Positions 1 to 6,724 are shown, numbered from the stretch's first letter. The stretch is DNA of 10,850 nucleotides from CAZCWX01 sp964502465 (GCA_964502465.1 CAZCWX010000206.1:1-10850); one strand, 5' to 3'. Numbers and translations are program-made. Notes: generated by a model not told the origin, from the sequence alone.

Positions 1-465
1 ATAGAGAGGCTCCAGCAGAATCGCGAGATTCGCAATTTGGTTCTCTTTCAGTGCGGTATCCTCGATTTGGTCGGCGTTACGCAAAAACACTAACTCCTGT
101 TCCATCGGTATCGATAGGTTGTGTCTTTGTGCGAAGGTGGATATTGCGTTGGCGCTCTTGCCTGCATTAAAAACGCGAAGAAGAGGATAGAGTCGGAAGG
201 GATGGAACATTGGGTCGCCTTTATAGTCCGCCCCGTCGCTCGTTAGCCAGCCTCGTCTGTAAAGCTCACCGAGGTCTCCAGTGACCGCTCCCTGAACAGC
301 TATCCCTCGATCTCGTGCAAAGCTGATAAGCTCCCCTTCGTTTAGAAGTCTATTTTGCCGAAGCCTTTCCAAGTCCTGGGACCATTTTTCTCGATATTCG
401 CAAAAGTCTTCAATTTGCGATGCTTTTCTCGTGGAGCTGTCAGTTTGCTCTTCATTTGCAAACAC
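1..465 (-). CDS. Unrecognised hypothetical protein, C-terminus off the left edge
   Basis: The minus strand is open from a GTG at 465-463 to the window edge, giving 155 residues with no stop. The start is supported by a GGAGG Shine-Dalgarno at 474-478, 8 nt upstream, and no better in-frame start lies nearby. The N-terminus is polar and low in hydrophobics (begins MFANEEQTDSS), followed by a charged, probably helical stretch (FCEYREKWSQDLERLRQNR) and a more globular part containing GDPMFHPFRLYPLLRVF. There is no signal peptide or membrane segment. I do not recognise the family. It lies beside the tail of a tyrosine recombinase, so it may be accessory cargo, but nothing in the sequence gives a function. 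The real gene is longer than what is visible here. Confidence 0.7.
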   Translation of the reverse strand, partial: MFANEEQTDSSTRKASQIEDFCEYREKWSQDLERLRQNRLLNEGELISFARDRGIAVQGAVTGDLGELYRRGWLTSDGADYKGDPMFHPFRLYPLLRVFNAGKSANAISTFAQRHNLSIPMEQELVFLRNADQIEDTALKENQIANLAILLEPLY

Positions 466-473
466 CTTTATTT

Positions 474-478
474 CCTCC
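474..478 (-). promoter_or_regulatory. Ribosome binding site of the left-edge gene
   Basis: The minus strand reads GGAGG followed by 8 nt and then GTG. It fixes the start of the partial left-edge gene at 465 and is the main reason to treat that non-ATG frame as a real gene. Confidence 0.6.
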
Positions 479-525
479 GACACTTAGAAAATTTATCTCA
501 GATGGATCCACACGATAAAGACTGA

Positions 526-665
526 ATCTACGTGAAAGATCGAATGCGACATTCCAGCACCCAAATCACGGTTGACACCTATCGTCACCTCGTTCCGGGA
601 GGGAATCAGCAAGCCGTAGACAAGCTGGACGGGCTGGAAAATGCAACCATCCGCAGCCCCGGACG
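526..665 (+). pseudogene. C-terminal remnant of a tyrosine recombinase (phage integrase)
   Basis: Frame +1 from about 526 reads YVKDRMRHSSTQITVDTY followed by RHLVPGGNQQAVDKLDGL. This is the classic end of a site-specific tyrosine recombinase: the L-G-H-S-S box (here degenerate, M-R-H-S-S), then T-V-D-T-Y carrying the catalytic tyrosine, then H-L-V-P-G. A TGA at 523-525 closes the frame just upstream, and the rest of the catalytic domain (the earlier R and H-x-x-R boxes) is absent. Only about 40 residues are recognisable, so the fragment cannot be functional. The continuing frame to 720 runs into sequence antisense to hsdM and is not native. It marks a decayed integration or recombination site. 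Confidence in the family is high; the exact boundaries are approximate. Confidence 0.8.
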
Positions 666-1492
666 CAACCAACGACTTGAACGTTATCTCCGCTGCCGTT
701 GTGGTCTACCTGCTTCATGAGCATGTCGGACGCAGCCGTGGGAAAGGCGCGCTTGTTGTAATCCTGGCCATACACGTACAGCTCAGCCTGAGCGTGATGC
801 GTACGAAGGTAATTTTGCGCTTCGGCGAGCATGCCGCCGGTGCCGCAGGCCGGGTCGAGTAGTTTGCGTACCGTGCCTGGAGTCGCCAGCAACTTGTCAT
901 CGTGGATGAACAGCAGGTGGACCATTAATCGTATGACTTCGCGCGGGGTGAAGTGATCACCCGCGGTTTCGTTGGCCAGTTCGTTGAAACGACGGATGAG
1001 GTTCTCGAAGATCAACCCCATTTCGATGTTGTCCACTTCGTCCGGATGAAGATCGACATCGCAGAACTTGGAGACGACGAGATAGAGAATGTTGGCCTCG
1101 TGCATCTTCTCGATTTCGTTGTCGAACTCGAAGAACTCAAAGATGCGGCGGACGTTCGCAGAGAAGCCTTTAATATAGCTCGTCAGGTGTTGATTGATGC
1201 GGTCGGGATCGCCCTTGAGCCTCTCGAAGGTAAGAGGGGAGCGATTATGGAAGCGGAAGTCCTTGCCAACCGCCCTATTCAGCACCTTGTCGAGAGCTTC
1301 GCCCTGGTACCTATCTTTCAGCTGCTCGTGTCTATGCAGAACTTTATCCTTGGTTGGGGCGAGCACGCAATCAAAGCGACGCAGCACTGTCATTGGCAGC
1401 ATGACGCGTTCATATTGTGGTAGGCGGTAGGGACCACGCAGTAAATCAGCGATCTGCCAAATGAAGTTCGTTAGGTCGTGATGGTTCGCCAT
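566..1492 (-). pseudogene. hsdM: Truncated type I restriction-modification methylase subunit (HsdM)
   Basis: The frame starts MANHHDLTNFIWQIADLLRG, the HsdM N-terminal helical domain, and continues into the N6-adenine methylase domain. Residues about 181-190 carry FTPREVIRLM and about 211-222 carry LLDPACGTGGML, the SAM-binding motif I. YGQDYNKRAFPTAASDML follows at about 241-258. Recognisable HsdM sequence stops near residue 273 (about position 673). The last 35 codons are unrelated and overlap the antisense of the recombinase remnant. HsdM proteins are normally about 480-540 residues, so the second half of the methylase domain, including the catalytic N/D-P-P-Y/F motif IV, is missing. No hsdS or hsdR is visible. 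The subunit would normally methylate adenine as part of the M2S complex, but this copy should be inactive. No convincing Shine-Dalgarno precedes the ATG at 1492. Confidence 0.88.
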
Positions 1493-1746
1493 TGTCGGTA
1501 CAAATTACCGGATAAGGGGAAACACGTCACTGACGATTTGCGCCCTCACGCTACTTCTCTCGCCGCTATCTTCTGAGTTCGTCTCCATGCCGCTTGTAGA
1601 ATGCCTTATTTTGACAGACTCGGCCACACGATTGGCCTTTTCCCGTCCACCATCCGCCTCCTCTCCGCAGTCGAGCATGAGAATCCCGTTTCCCGTAGAA
1701 CGAAAAATGCTTGAAAAGATGAAAGAAATCAGCCACAACCCTGACC
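1493..1746. other. Intergenic region between divergent hsdM remnant and AI-2E gene
   Basis: This 254-bp space separates two divergently oriented genes and should carry their promoters, but I see no clear -35/-10 pair. Short frames on both strands here show no recognisable domain and have ordinary shadow-like composition, so I do not call a gene. Confidence 0.4.
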
Positions 1747-2802
1747 ATGACCCGCCAACAACTGTTTGCCGCTTTTTTCTTCGCCGTCTTCCTTTTTTTG
1801 CTGTTTCAACTGTATGCTCTGTTTTCTCTTTTTCTCGTCCCCCTCATCTGGGCCGTCATTTTCGTACTGACCTTTTACCCCTTGTACACACTGCTCCTTG
1901 ACAGGCTGCAGAGCCGCCATACCGTTGCCTCACTGTTGATGACTTTTCTCGTTATTTTCTTGGTCGCTATCCCAGTGTTCTTCTTTTCGGGCGTCCTTAC
2001 TCGCGAAGCGCTTGAACTCTATCAGCAGATACGGGCTGCTACCCAGTCTGGCGAGTTACAAGGCTTTTTTGCGAGTTGGCGGGAAACCTGGATTGGTAGG
2101 CTCTGGCAGCAGTGGGGACCGCAGATTACAGCGTTTAATATCGATTTGCCAGGGTTGGCACTTGGGGCAGCCAATGCGACCAGTCAGTTCATCGTCAGTC
2201 AGGCCTCTGGAGTAGCGAGAAATCTGCTTGCTTTTCTTTTTGATTTTCTGATTATGAGTTTCAGTTTGTTCTTTCTGTTCCGTGACGGTGAAGGGTTCTA
2301 CCATACGCTGCGGGATCTCATCCCGATGGAACCAGAACATAAGGAAACGATATTTCACCGGCTGTATGAGACCGTCTCCGCAGTCGTGCAAGGGATGGCC
2401 GCCACTGCCGTCGCTCAAGGCGTGCTTGCAGGGATGGGATTTTGGGCGCTGGGCATACCTTTCAGCTTTTTCCTCGCCTGTGCTTCGGCTTTCTTTTCCC
2501 TCCTGCCCCTTGGTGGCGCAGCGCTCGTTTGGATACCCTGCGTCATCTACTTGGGCTTCACTGGTGCCTGGGTGCGGGCGCTGATCCTGCTCGCCTATGG
2601 GACTGTCATTGTAAGCAGTGTAGACAATGTCCTGAGGCCGCTGATTATTGGCGGCCGCACCAAGTTGCCAACACTGTTCCTCTTCTTTGGTATTCTTGGT
2701 GGCCTGAAAGCCTACGGATTCCTCGGGATTTTCCTTGGCCCAGTCGTCCTGGCAACGATCATGGCCTTCGTCAATATCTATAAAGAGGAGTATACGTCGT
2801 AG
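1747..2802 (+). CDS. AI-2E family (PerM/YdiK/TqsA-like) membrane transporter
   Basis: This is a 351-residue polytopic membrane protein of the usual length for the AI-2E/UPF0118 family. The N-terminus has two hydrophobic segments (residues about 5-40 and 58-85), then a soluble loop of about 85-150, then further membrane segments around 165-185, 225-265, 275-295 and 305-345. The loop-helix sequence LFRDGEGFYHTLRDLIP (about residues 177-193) and the late VDNVLRPLIIGGRTKLPTL (about 288-306) are hallmark family motifs. The family includes autoinducer-2 exporters and ion/proton antiporters, so the substrate cannot be inferred from sequence alone. An in-frame TGA at 1720-1722 limits the N-terminus and leaves ATG 1747 as the only good start, although the Shine-Dalgarno is weak. 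It stands alone on the plus strand and converges on the YchF-like gene. Confidence 0.9.
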   Translation: MTRQQLFAAFFFAVFLFLLFQLYALFSLFLVPLIWAVIFVLTFYPLYTLLLDRLQSRHTVASLLMTFLVIFLVAIPVFFFSGVLTREALELYQQIRAATQSGELQGFFASWRETWIGRLWQQWGPQITAFNIDLPGLALGAANATSQFIVSQASGVARNLLAFLFDFLIMSFSLFFLFRDGEGFYHTLRDLIPMEPEHKETIFHRLYETVSAVVQGMAATAVAQGVLAGMGFWALGIPFSFFLACASAFFSLLPLGGAALVWIPCVIYLGFTGAWVRALILLAYGTVIVSSVDNVLRPLIIGGRTKLPTLFLFFGILGGLKAYGFLGIFLGPVVLATIMAFVNIYKEEYTS

Positions 2803-2808
2803 CGCGAA

Positions 2809-2885
2809 GAGAGACAGAGACAGAGATAGAGACAGAGATAGAGACAGAGACAGAGACAGAGACAGAGATAGAGACAGAGATAGAG
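2809..2885. repeat. GAGACA/GATAGA hexanucleotide tandem repeat
   Basis: About twelve to thirteen six-base units of the form GAGACA or GAGATA follow each other without interruption between the stop codons of two convergent genes. Most variation between units is a C/T change at one position. The tract begins a few bases after the AI-2E stop (2802) and ends about 18 bp before the YchF-like stop (2903). Reading frames through it would encode Asp-Arg or Ser-Leu runs and are artefacts. Such tracts are prone to slippage and length change. Confidence 0.93.
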
Positions 2886-2902
2886 GGTGTATTGTGTTGG
2901 GC

Positions 2903-3949
2903 TCAGACCTTAAAACGAAAGTGCACGACATCTCCGTCTTGCATCACATATTCTTTTCCTTCGAGACGCATCTTGCCAACCTCACGACAGCCGACTTCAC
3001 CGCGATAACGGATGTAGTCATCATAGGCGATGACTTCCGCCCGAATAAAACCACGCTCGATGTCAGAGTGGATCTTGCCTGCAGCCTTCACTGCCGTAGT
3101 CCCGCGGGTGATTGTCCATGCGCGTGCTTCCATCGGTCCAGCCGTAAAGAAACTGATCAGGTTGAGCAGCGCATAGGCGCTTTGAATGAAGCGGTCACGG
3201 GCCGAATCCGGCAACCCAAGATCGGCAAGAAACGCCCCCCGCTCTTCTTCATCGAATTGGGCGATCTCCATCTCGACCTTGCCGCAAATCGGCACCACAG
3301 CGAGTCGGGCAGCCGCAGTGTACTCCACAACCGGCACAGGCAGCGGATCATGCAGGGTGCTCTCTGCCACATTGTACACAACGAGGAGCGGTTTCTGGCT
3401 GAGAAAGGCAAACCCTGAGAGCAGGATCTGCTCTTCAGGCGTAAACGTTTCTCCGCGTAACAATCTTTCGTCCTCAAGAACGTGCTGACACCGTGCCAAC
3501 AGGTCGCGTTCGCGTTCCTTGCCTTTTTCTTTCTTGAGTCTATCGAGCCGCTTTTCGATGACTGCTAAGTCCGCCAGGATCAGTTCGGAGTGGAACGCGC
3601 GCAGATCACGAACTGGGTCAGGAGGTGTGGTGGCCAGGGGATCGTCGAAGGCCCGCACCACCTGCGCTAACGCATCAGATTCACGCATTTGTACCAAAGA
3701 CTGGGTCTCGAGCGCGGCTTTTCGTTCTTCAGATGGCGGGAAATCAAGAAAGGTGACCTCTGCGTATTTGTTACGCTCTGGATGGACGATCGCAGCGAGC
3801 GCATCGATACGAGGATCTGGCACCCTCACGACCGCAATTGCCGCTTCATGTTTCTTCTCAAATCCGCCAACCTCGGCACTGAGGCCGGTCAGCGCATTAA
3901 AAATTGTCGTTTTCCCTGAACGAGCGAAGCCCACTAAGCCAACTTTCAT
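2903..3949 (-). CDS. YchF/Obg-like P-loop NTPase with C-terminal TGS (DUF933) domain
   Basis: Starting at ATG 3949, the product is 348 residues, close to the usual YchF length (about 360). Residues 7-14 form the P-loop GFARSGKT. The G4 position reads NVAE (193-196), matching the N-x-x-E variant by which YchF proteins prefer ATP over GTP. A charged coiled-coil insertion (EKRLDRLKKEKGKERERD) lies around 131-149. Residues about 265-348 are the TGS-like domain with RGFIRAEVIAYDDY and EGKEYVMQDGDVVHFRF. The G3 segment is odd: residues 69-72 read DFPP, not D-x-x-G. This marks a divergent YchF-like subfamily. YchF proteins bind ribosomes and affect stress responses; the role here is inferred only from family. 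The frame extends upstream to a TTG at 4021, but the P-loop normally lies at the extreme N-terminus, so 3949 is preferred. Confidence 0.88.
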   Translation of the reverse strand: MKVGLVGFARSGKTTIFNALTGLSAEVGGFEKKHEAAIAVVRVPDPRIDALAAIVHPERNKYAEVTFLDFPPSEERKAALETQSLVQMRESDALAQVVRAFDDPLATTPPDPVRDLRAFHSELILADLAVIEKRLDRLKKEKGKERERDLLARCQHVLEDERLLRGETFTPEEQILLSGFAFLSQKPLLVVYNVAESTLHDPLPVPVVEYTAAARLAVVPICGKVEMEIAQFDEEERGAFLADLGLPDSARDRFIQSAYALLNLISFFTAGPMEARAWTITRGTTAVKAAGKIHSDIERGFIRAEVIAYDDYIRYRGEVGCREVGKMRLEGKEYVMQDGDVVHFRFKV

Positions 3950-3994
3950 GGGGAGGAATGTAGCAGGTTGTTGGCAGGTGGTCACCCGGTCCCT

Positions 3995-4039
3995 AAGGAG
4001 CAGCCTCCTTGAAAGGGGCAACCGTCAATGCTTGCCCCT
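3995..4039 (-). other. Two tandem stem-loops in the leader of the YchF-like gene
   Basis: Positions 4014-4021 (AGGGGCAA) pair perfectly with 4032-4039 (TTGCCCCT) around a 10-nt loop. Positions 3995-4000 (AAGGAG) pair with 4005-4010 (CTCCTT) around a 4-nt loop. Both lie 46-90 nt upstream of the ATG at 3949 on the transcribed strand. They could be a weak terminator of the upstream SDR operon (a short TTTC follows the longer stem) or a leader structure. No long U-run is present, so a terminator call is uncertain. Confidence 0.4.
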
Positions 4040-4184
4040 CCTACTCCGCCACAATAAAGATGGGGGGTTGTCATTCTGCGCCGGAGCGCGGCGGAGGGGA
4101 AGCATCTTGCCAACCCAGCCACAGCATGGGTAGCGTCGTCCGTTATTTTGTAAGAGGTTCTTCTACTGACTCCTGACCACTTCC

Positions 4185-4943
4185 TCACGCATGCACATAC
4201 AATCCGCCGCTACAACACATTACTTCGCCGGTAATAAAGCTTGATTCGTCGCTGACCAAAAACAACGCAAGGTTGGCAATATCTTCCGGCTGACCAACAC
4301 GGCCAAGCGGCGTGCGTTTCTCAACCGAACGAAACATGTCATCGGGATAGATGCGGCGCAAGAATTCATTGTAGATAAGCCCTGGGGCAATCGCGTTGAT
4401 ACGAACGCCATATTTCCCTACTTCTGCCGCCACTGCTCGCGTGTACCCCATCACTGCTGCTTTCGCCGCACAATAGTGGGCTTCACCATCGTTTGAGCCG
4501 AGCCAACCGGCGACTGAAGCCAGGCTCACGATCTTCCCAGACTGCTGCTTAACCATGTGCGGCAGAACTGCACGGGTGTTGTAAAAAGTGCTGTAGAGGT
4601 TGGTGCGAATGACAAAATCCCAGGTTTCGGCCGACATTTCCCAGGCCGGTTCTAATTTATTAATGCCAGCGTTGTTGACGAGAATGTCGATGCGGCCGTA
4701 GGTGTCTGCAGTCATCTGTACCAGCTGATCGACCTGTGCTTTATTAGTTGCATCAACCTGTCTGCCAATGAACGCACGGCCATGCTCTTTGCTCAATTCC
4801 TCAGCGAGCGCAAGTGGACGTTTCGCGTGCGCGTCGCTGATCACGACCTGTGCTCCTTCGGCGGCAAAACGTCGGACAATTGCTTGTCCGATGCCAGCCC
4901 CAGCCCCCGCTGTGACAATCGCGACTTGATCTTTGAGTTTCAT
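4185..4943 (-). CDS. Short-chain dehydrogenase/reductase (FabG-like SDR)
   Basis: This 252-residue classical SDR is of normal length and would use NAD(P)H to interconvert a carbonyl and an alcohol. The Rossmann dinucleotide-binding motif is VTAGAGAGIG at residues 10-19. Asp63-Ala (VDAT) contacts the adenine ring, NNAG lies at 90-93, and the catalytic Asn is at 115. The catalytic Ser is in SLASVAG near 143, and Tyr157/Lys161 lie in HYCAAK. The C-terminus ends in the usual SSFITGEVMCCSGGLY. Asp37 after the second beta strand suggests NAD+ rather than NADP+. The start is fixed by GGAGGGG at 4950-4956, 6 nt before ATG 4943. It is the last gene of the three-gene minus-strand cluster, 51 bp after the uncharacterised 360-residue gene, so a role in the same pathway is plausible but its substrate is unknown. 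Confidence 0.93.
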   Translation of the reverse strand: MKLKDQVAIVTAGAGAGIGQAIVRRFAAEGAQVVISDAHAKRPLALAEELSKEHGRAFIGRQVDATNKAQVDQLVQMTADTYGRIDILVNNAGINKLEPAWEMSAETWDFVIRTNLYSTFYNTRAVLPHMVKQQSGKIVSLASVAGWLGSNDGEAHYCAAKAAVMGYTRAVAAEVGKYGVRINAIAPGLIYNEFLRRIYPDDMFRSVEKRTPLGRVGQPEDIANLALFLVSDESSFITGEVMCCSGGLYVHA

Positions 4944-4949
4944 GGGGTT

Positions 4950-4956
4950 CCCCTCC
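4950..4956 (-). promoter_or_regulatory. Ribosome binding site of the SDR gene
   Basis: GGAGGGG on the minus strand, 6 nt before ATG 4943, fixes the SDR start. Confidence 0.7.
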
Positions 4957-4994
4957 GTGGAATTACTCTTGACGTTTTCTCTCTTCGACCGTCC

Positions 4995-6077
4995 TCACCG
5001 TCGGAATTCCTGAATCGACCGTGCAGGCGTTCCATCTTTCAGCGCTATTGCCCGCGTCACTGAACGAGTCATCGCACCGAATGTGGGCATCCAGCACGAG
5101 TGTCGTCCAGGACCACCAACGACAATCACCATGAGATCCTCGGGTCGTCTGATCAACGGGATGGCCTCTTCTTCAGGAAAGAGATCGTCTGGCGCGAAGC
5201 CCATACCAACCATCCCTCCCTTTTCCCACGTCGTACGTGGTACCCTCGCATGGGCAAAGACCTGGGCCCGGATGTCGTCTTTGCTGAGTCCATCTCTGGC
5301 GATGATTGCTGCGTGTTCCGGCCCGAGTGCGAGGATGGGCTCACCAAAAGCATAGGCATTATTCGTGCCCATCCCAGCCATGGTGGTGGCAATCGTTATG
5401 AGAATACCCGGCGCAGCGGTGCTAATGTGGTCGTTGATATTGTGTGGTCCTTCTGCCCCACATACTGTGACCGTGCTCGTCTCCGCAGAAAAGCCGCGTT
5501 CGATATGGAGTGGATTCCACGGATTCTCTGCTTCATTTTCAGCAACACAATAGGAGTATTTTGCCGGTTGTCCTTGGGTCGCTCGGTCAAGCACTCCAGG
5601 GGTGCCACCACCGACATTGAGCAGGATCAGGCGGATGGCACGACCAAGAGTCGCATTCGGACGCCACCCCTGACCAAAGGCGTTGTAGCGAGCATTCACC
5701 CCGAGTTCTTGAGGAATAGCTCCATTGAGGATTAACAGTGGAGCGCAAGGATGGGTTGTGCTCTGTACCGCATAGAGGTTGAACTGTGGTTCGAGTAGCG
5801 CTTCGACGGCGGTGATCACAATGGGGAAATATTCAGGCAGACAGCCTGCCATGACGGCGTTAATCGCAAGCTTCTCAATAGTGGCGATACCATATTTGGG
5901 AGGAACAGGTCCAAGTTCATCCTGAGGATCCCGGTCGGTCCAGGCAAGCAGTCTTTCTATACGTTCCGGGGTGGGAGGAATAACTGGCAAACCATCAGTC
6001 CAACCCTGGTCGTAGAACCAATCGTTCACCGCTTCGAATGAATCGTTCAGGGAAATTTTCTCAGAACGTAGCTCCAT
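4995..6077 (-). CDS. Uncharacterised conserved protein in the UGSC selenoprotein cluster
   Basis: The product has 360 residues, no signal peptide and no membrane spans. I do not recognise a named domain. Notable segments are the N-terminal DQGWTDGLPVIPPTPERI (about 29-46), STTHPCAPLLILNG (about 106-119), NVGGGTPGVLDRATQGQPAKY (split by the reader as NVGGGTPGVL then DRATQGQPAKY), TVCGAEGPHNINDH, a Gly/Met-rich TMAGMGTNNAYAFG and the C-terminal VGGPGRHSCWMPTFGAMTRS. The single cysteines and histidines (in HPC, VCGAEGPH and HSCW) look like conserved active-site or metal positions, but this is inference. It starts 44 bp after the stop of the UGSC selenoprotein and ends 51 bp before the SDR start, so all three are very probably co-transcribed. 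A weak AGGGA Shine-Dalgarno precedes ATG 6077. A role as substrate-binding or catalytic partner of the selenoprotein is a guess from position only. Confidence 0.85.
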   Translation of the reverse strand: MELRSEKISLNDSFEAVNDWFYDQGWTDGLPVIPPTPERIERLLAWTDRDPQDELGPVPPKYGIATIEKLAINAVMAGCLPEYFPIVITAVEALLEPQFNLYAVQSTTHPCAPLLILNGAIPQELGVNARYNAFGQGWRPNATLGRAIRLILLNVGGGTPGVLDRATQGQPAKYSYCVAENEAENPWNPLHIERGFSAETSTVTVCGAEGPHNINDHISTAAPGILITIATTMAGMGTNNAYAFGEPILALGPEHAAIIARDGLSKDDIRAQVFAHARVPRTTWEKGGMVGMGFAPDDLFPEEEAIPLIRRPEDLMVIVVGGPGRHSCWMPTFGAMTRSVTRAIALKDGTPARSIQEFRR

Positions 6078-6099
6078 ATTTGTCCCTACTGATTACGGA

Positions 6100-6115
6100 A
6101 TGCTGACTACTGACT
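6100..6115 (+). repeat. Copy of 16-bp intergenic repeat ATGCTGACTACTGACT
   Basis: The 16 bases are identical to 6838-6853. This copy sits in the 44-bp gap between the selenoprotein gene and the following cluster gene. A related CTACTGACTCCTGAC is found just after the SDR stop (about 4162-4176). Confidence 0.75.
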
Positions 6116-6121
6116 GCTTTC

Positions 6122-6724
6122 CTAAGCCGATGCCCGTTTTCCTATCTGCTTTCCCACCGGCTGCAAAAAACGCGAGCGATACTCTTGCGCCAGTTGCTCA
6201 GGCGGTTGTGTAAGAATCGCGATCACTTCATCGGCAATCGCCACCGCCTTTTGTTTCACTTCATCTGGTTTGTTGCCCGCTAATGGATGAGGAATGACGG
6301 CGATGGGCAAGCCCGGTATCCCCAGCGTGCGAGATTCGGCTCGACCGAGGGGTGCAAATTCGTCGCTGCAGATGACCGCAGTGGGAATGCCTCGCTTTTC
6401 TAGCTCGATGGTGTCGTGGACACTCCACGACGTGCACGACCCTCAATCACCGACCGCAGTAACCACGACATCGCAACAGGAAAGCTTGGCCATCACCTTT
6501 TCAGGCGCCCCCATGGCGGCATTTTTGTCTCCCCTCACCACCGTGAATTCGCCAAAGCGGCGACGCAGGATCTCTTCAACGTGTTGGAGCAGGAGACCTG
6601 CATTGGCTTTGCGGTTGTTGAGAAAACCGATAGTCTTCCCACGCAACTCAGCAACGCGTTGGGCGAGGGGCAATTCCGCTGCCCGAGCTTCAGCCACCGG
6701 GTTGAGTACTTCGATGAATCCCAT
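6122..6724 (-). CDS. UGSC-motif selenoprotein with in-frame UGA selenocysteine codon
   Basis: The gene begins at ATG 6724 behind a strong AAGGAGG (6730-6736, 5-nt spacing) and ends at TAG 6122-6124. It is interrupted only by an in-frame TGA at 6443-6445. Reading TGA as selenocysteine gives 200 residues. Residues 1-93 start MGFIEVLNPVAEAR, include a beta strand GKTIGFLNNRKANAG and lead into CCDVVVTAVGD. Selenocysteine 94 opens the U-G-S-C motif (94-97), followed by TSWSVHDTIELEKRGIPT, then AVICSDEF, a GLPIAVIPHPLAG segment and a helical C-terminus. The frame, hydrophobic pattern and composition continue smoothly across the TGA, which argues against a pseudogene. U/C-G-S-C places a redox-active pair at 94 and 97, as in thiol/selenol oxidoreductases. 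UGSC proteins are a known selenoprotein family, with Cys homologues, whose function is undefined. It is first in a three-gene cluster and lies divergent to a DsbA-like gene. Confidence 0.9.
6413..6431 (-). promoter_or_regulatory. Bacterial SECIS-like hairpin after the UGA codon
   Basis: On the coding (minus) strand, 11 nt after the TGA, GTCGTGGA (6431-6424) pairs without mismatch with TCCACGAC (6420-6413) across a three-base GTG loop (6423-6421). The loop begins 20 nt after the UGA, inside the 16-37 nt range usual for bacterial SECIS apical loops, and contains the G-U expected for SelB contact. It lies within the coding sequence, as bacterial SECIS elements do. SelB would bind it to deliver Sec-tRNA to the UGA. 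Confidence 0.8.

Noticed and set aside
953..1423. Plus-strand open frame opposite hsdM
   Set aside because: It is the antisense shadow of a well-recognised HsdM protein.
1505..1738. Minus-strand 77-codon frame upstream of the AI-2E gene
   Set aside because: No ribosome binding site, no recognisable motif and composition typical of non-coding sequence.
2809..2885. CRISPR array
   Set aside because: Units are six bases with no spacers; it is a simple tandem repeat.
2056..2931. Minus-strand open frame with a long Ser-Leu run, and the plus-strand Asp-Arg run at 2735-3418
   Set aside because: Both are translations of the GAGACA tandem repeat extended into antisense of real genes; no domain or plausible composition.
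3519..4133. Plus-strand 204-codon frame opposite the YchF-like gene
   Set aside because: Antisense of the P-loop protein; Ser/Arg-rich shadow composition.
6443..6445. TGA read as a genuine stop, making the gene at 6122-6724 a pseudogene
   Set aside because: The frame on both sides is protein-like and continuous, the residue falls exactly in a U-G-S-C motif, and a perfect hairpin follows at SECIS distance; a random nonsense mutation would not bring these together.
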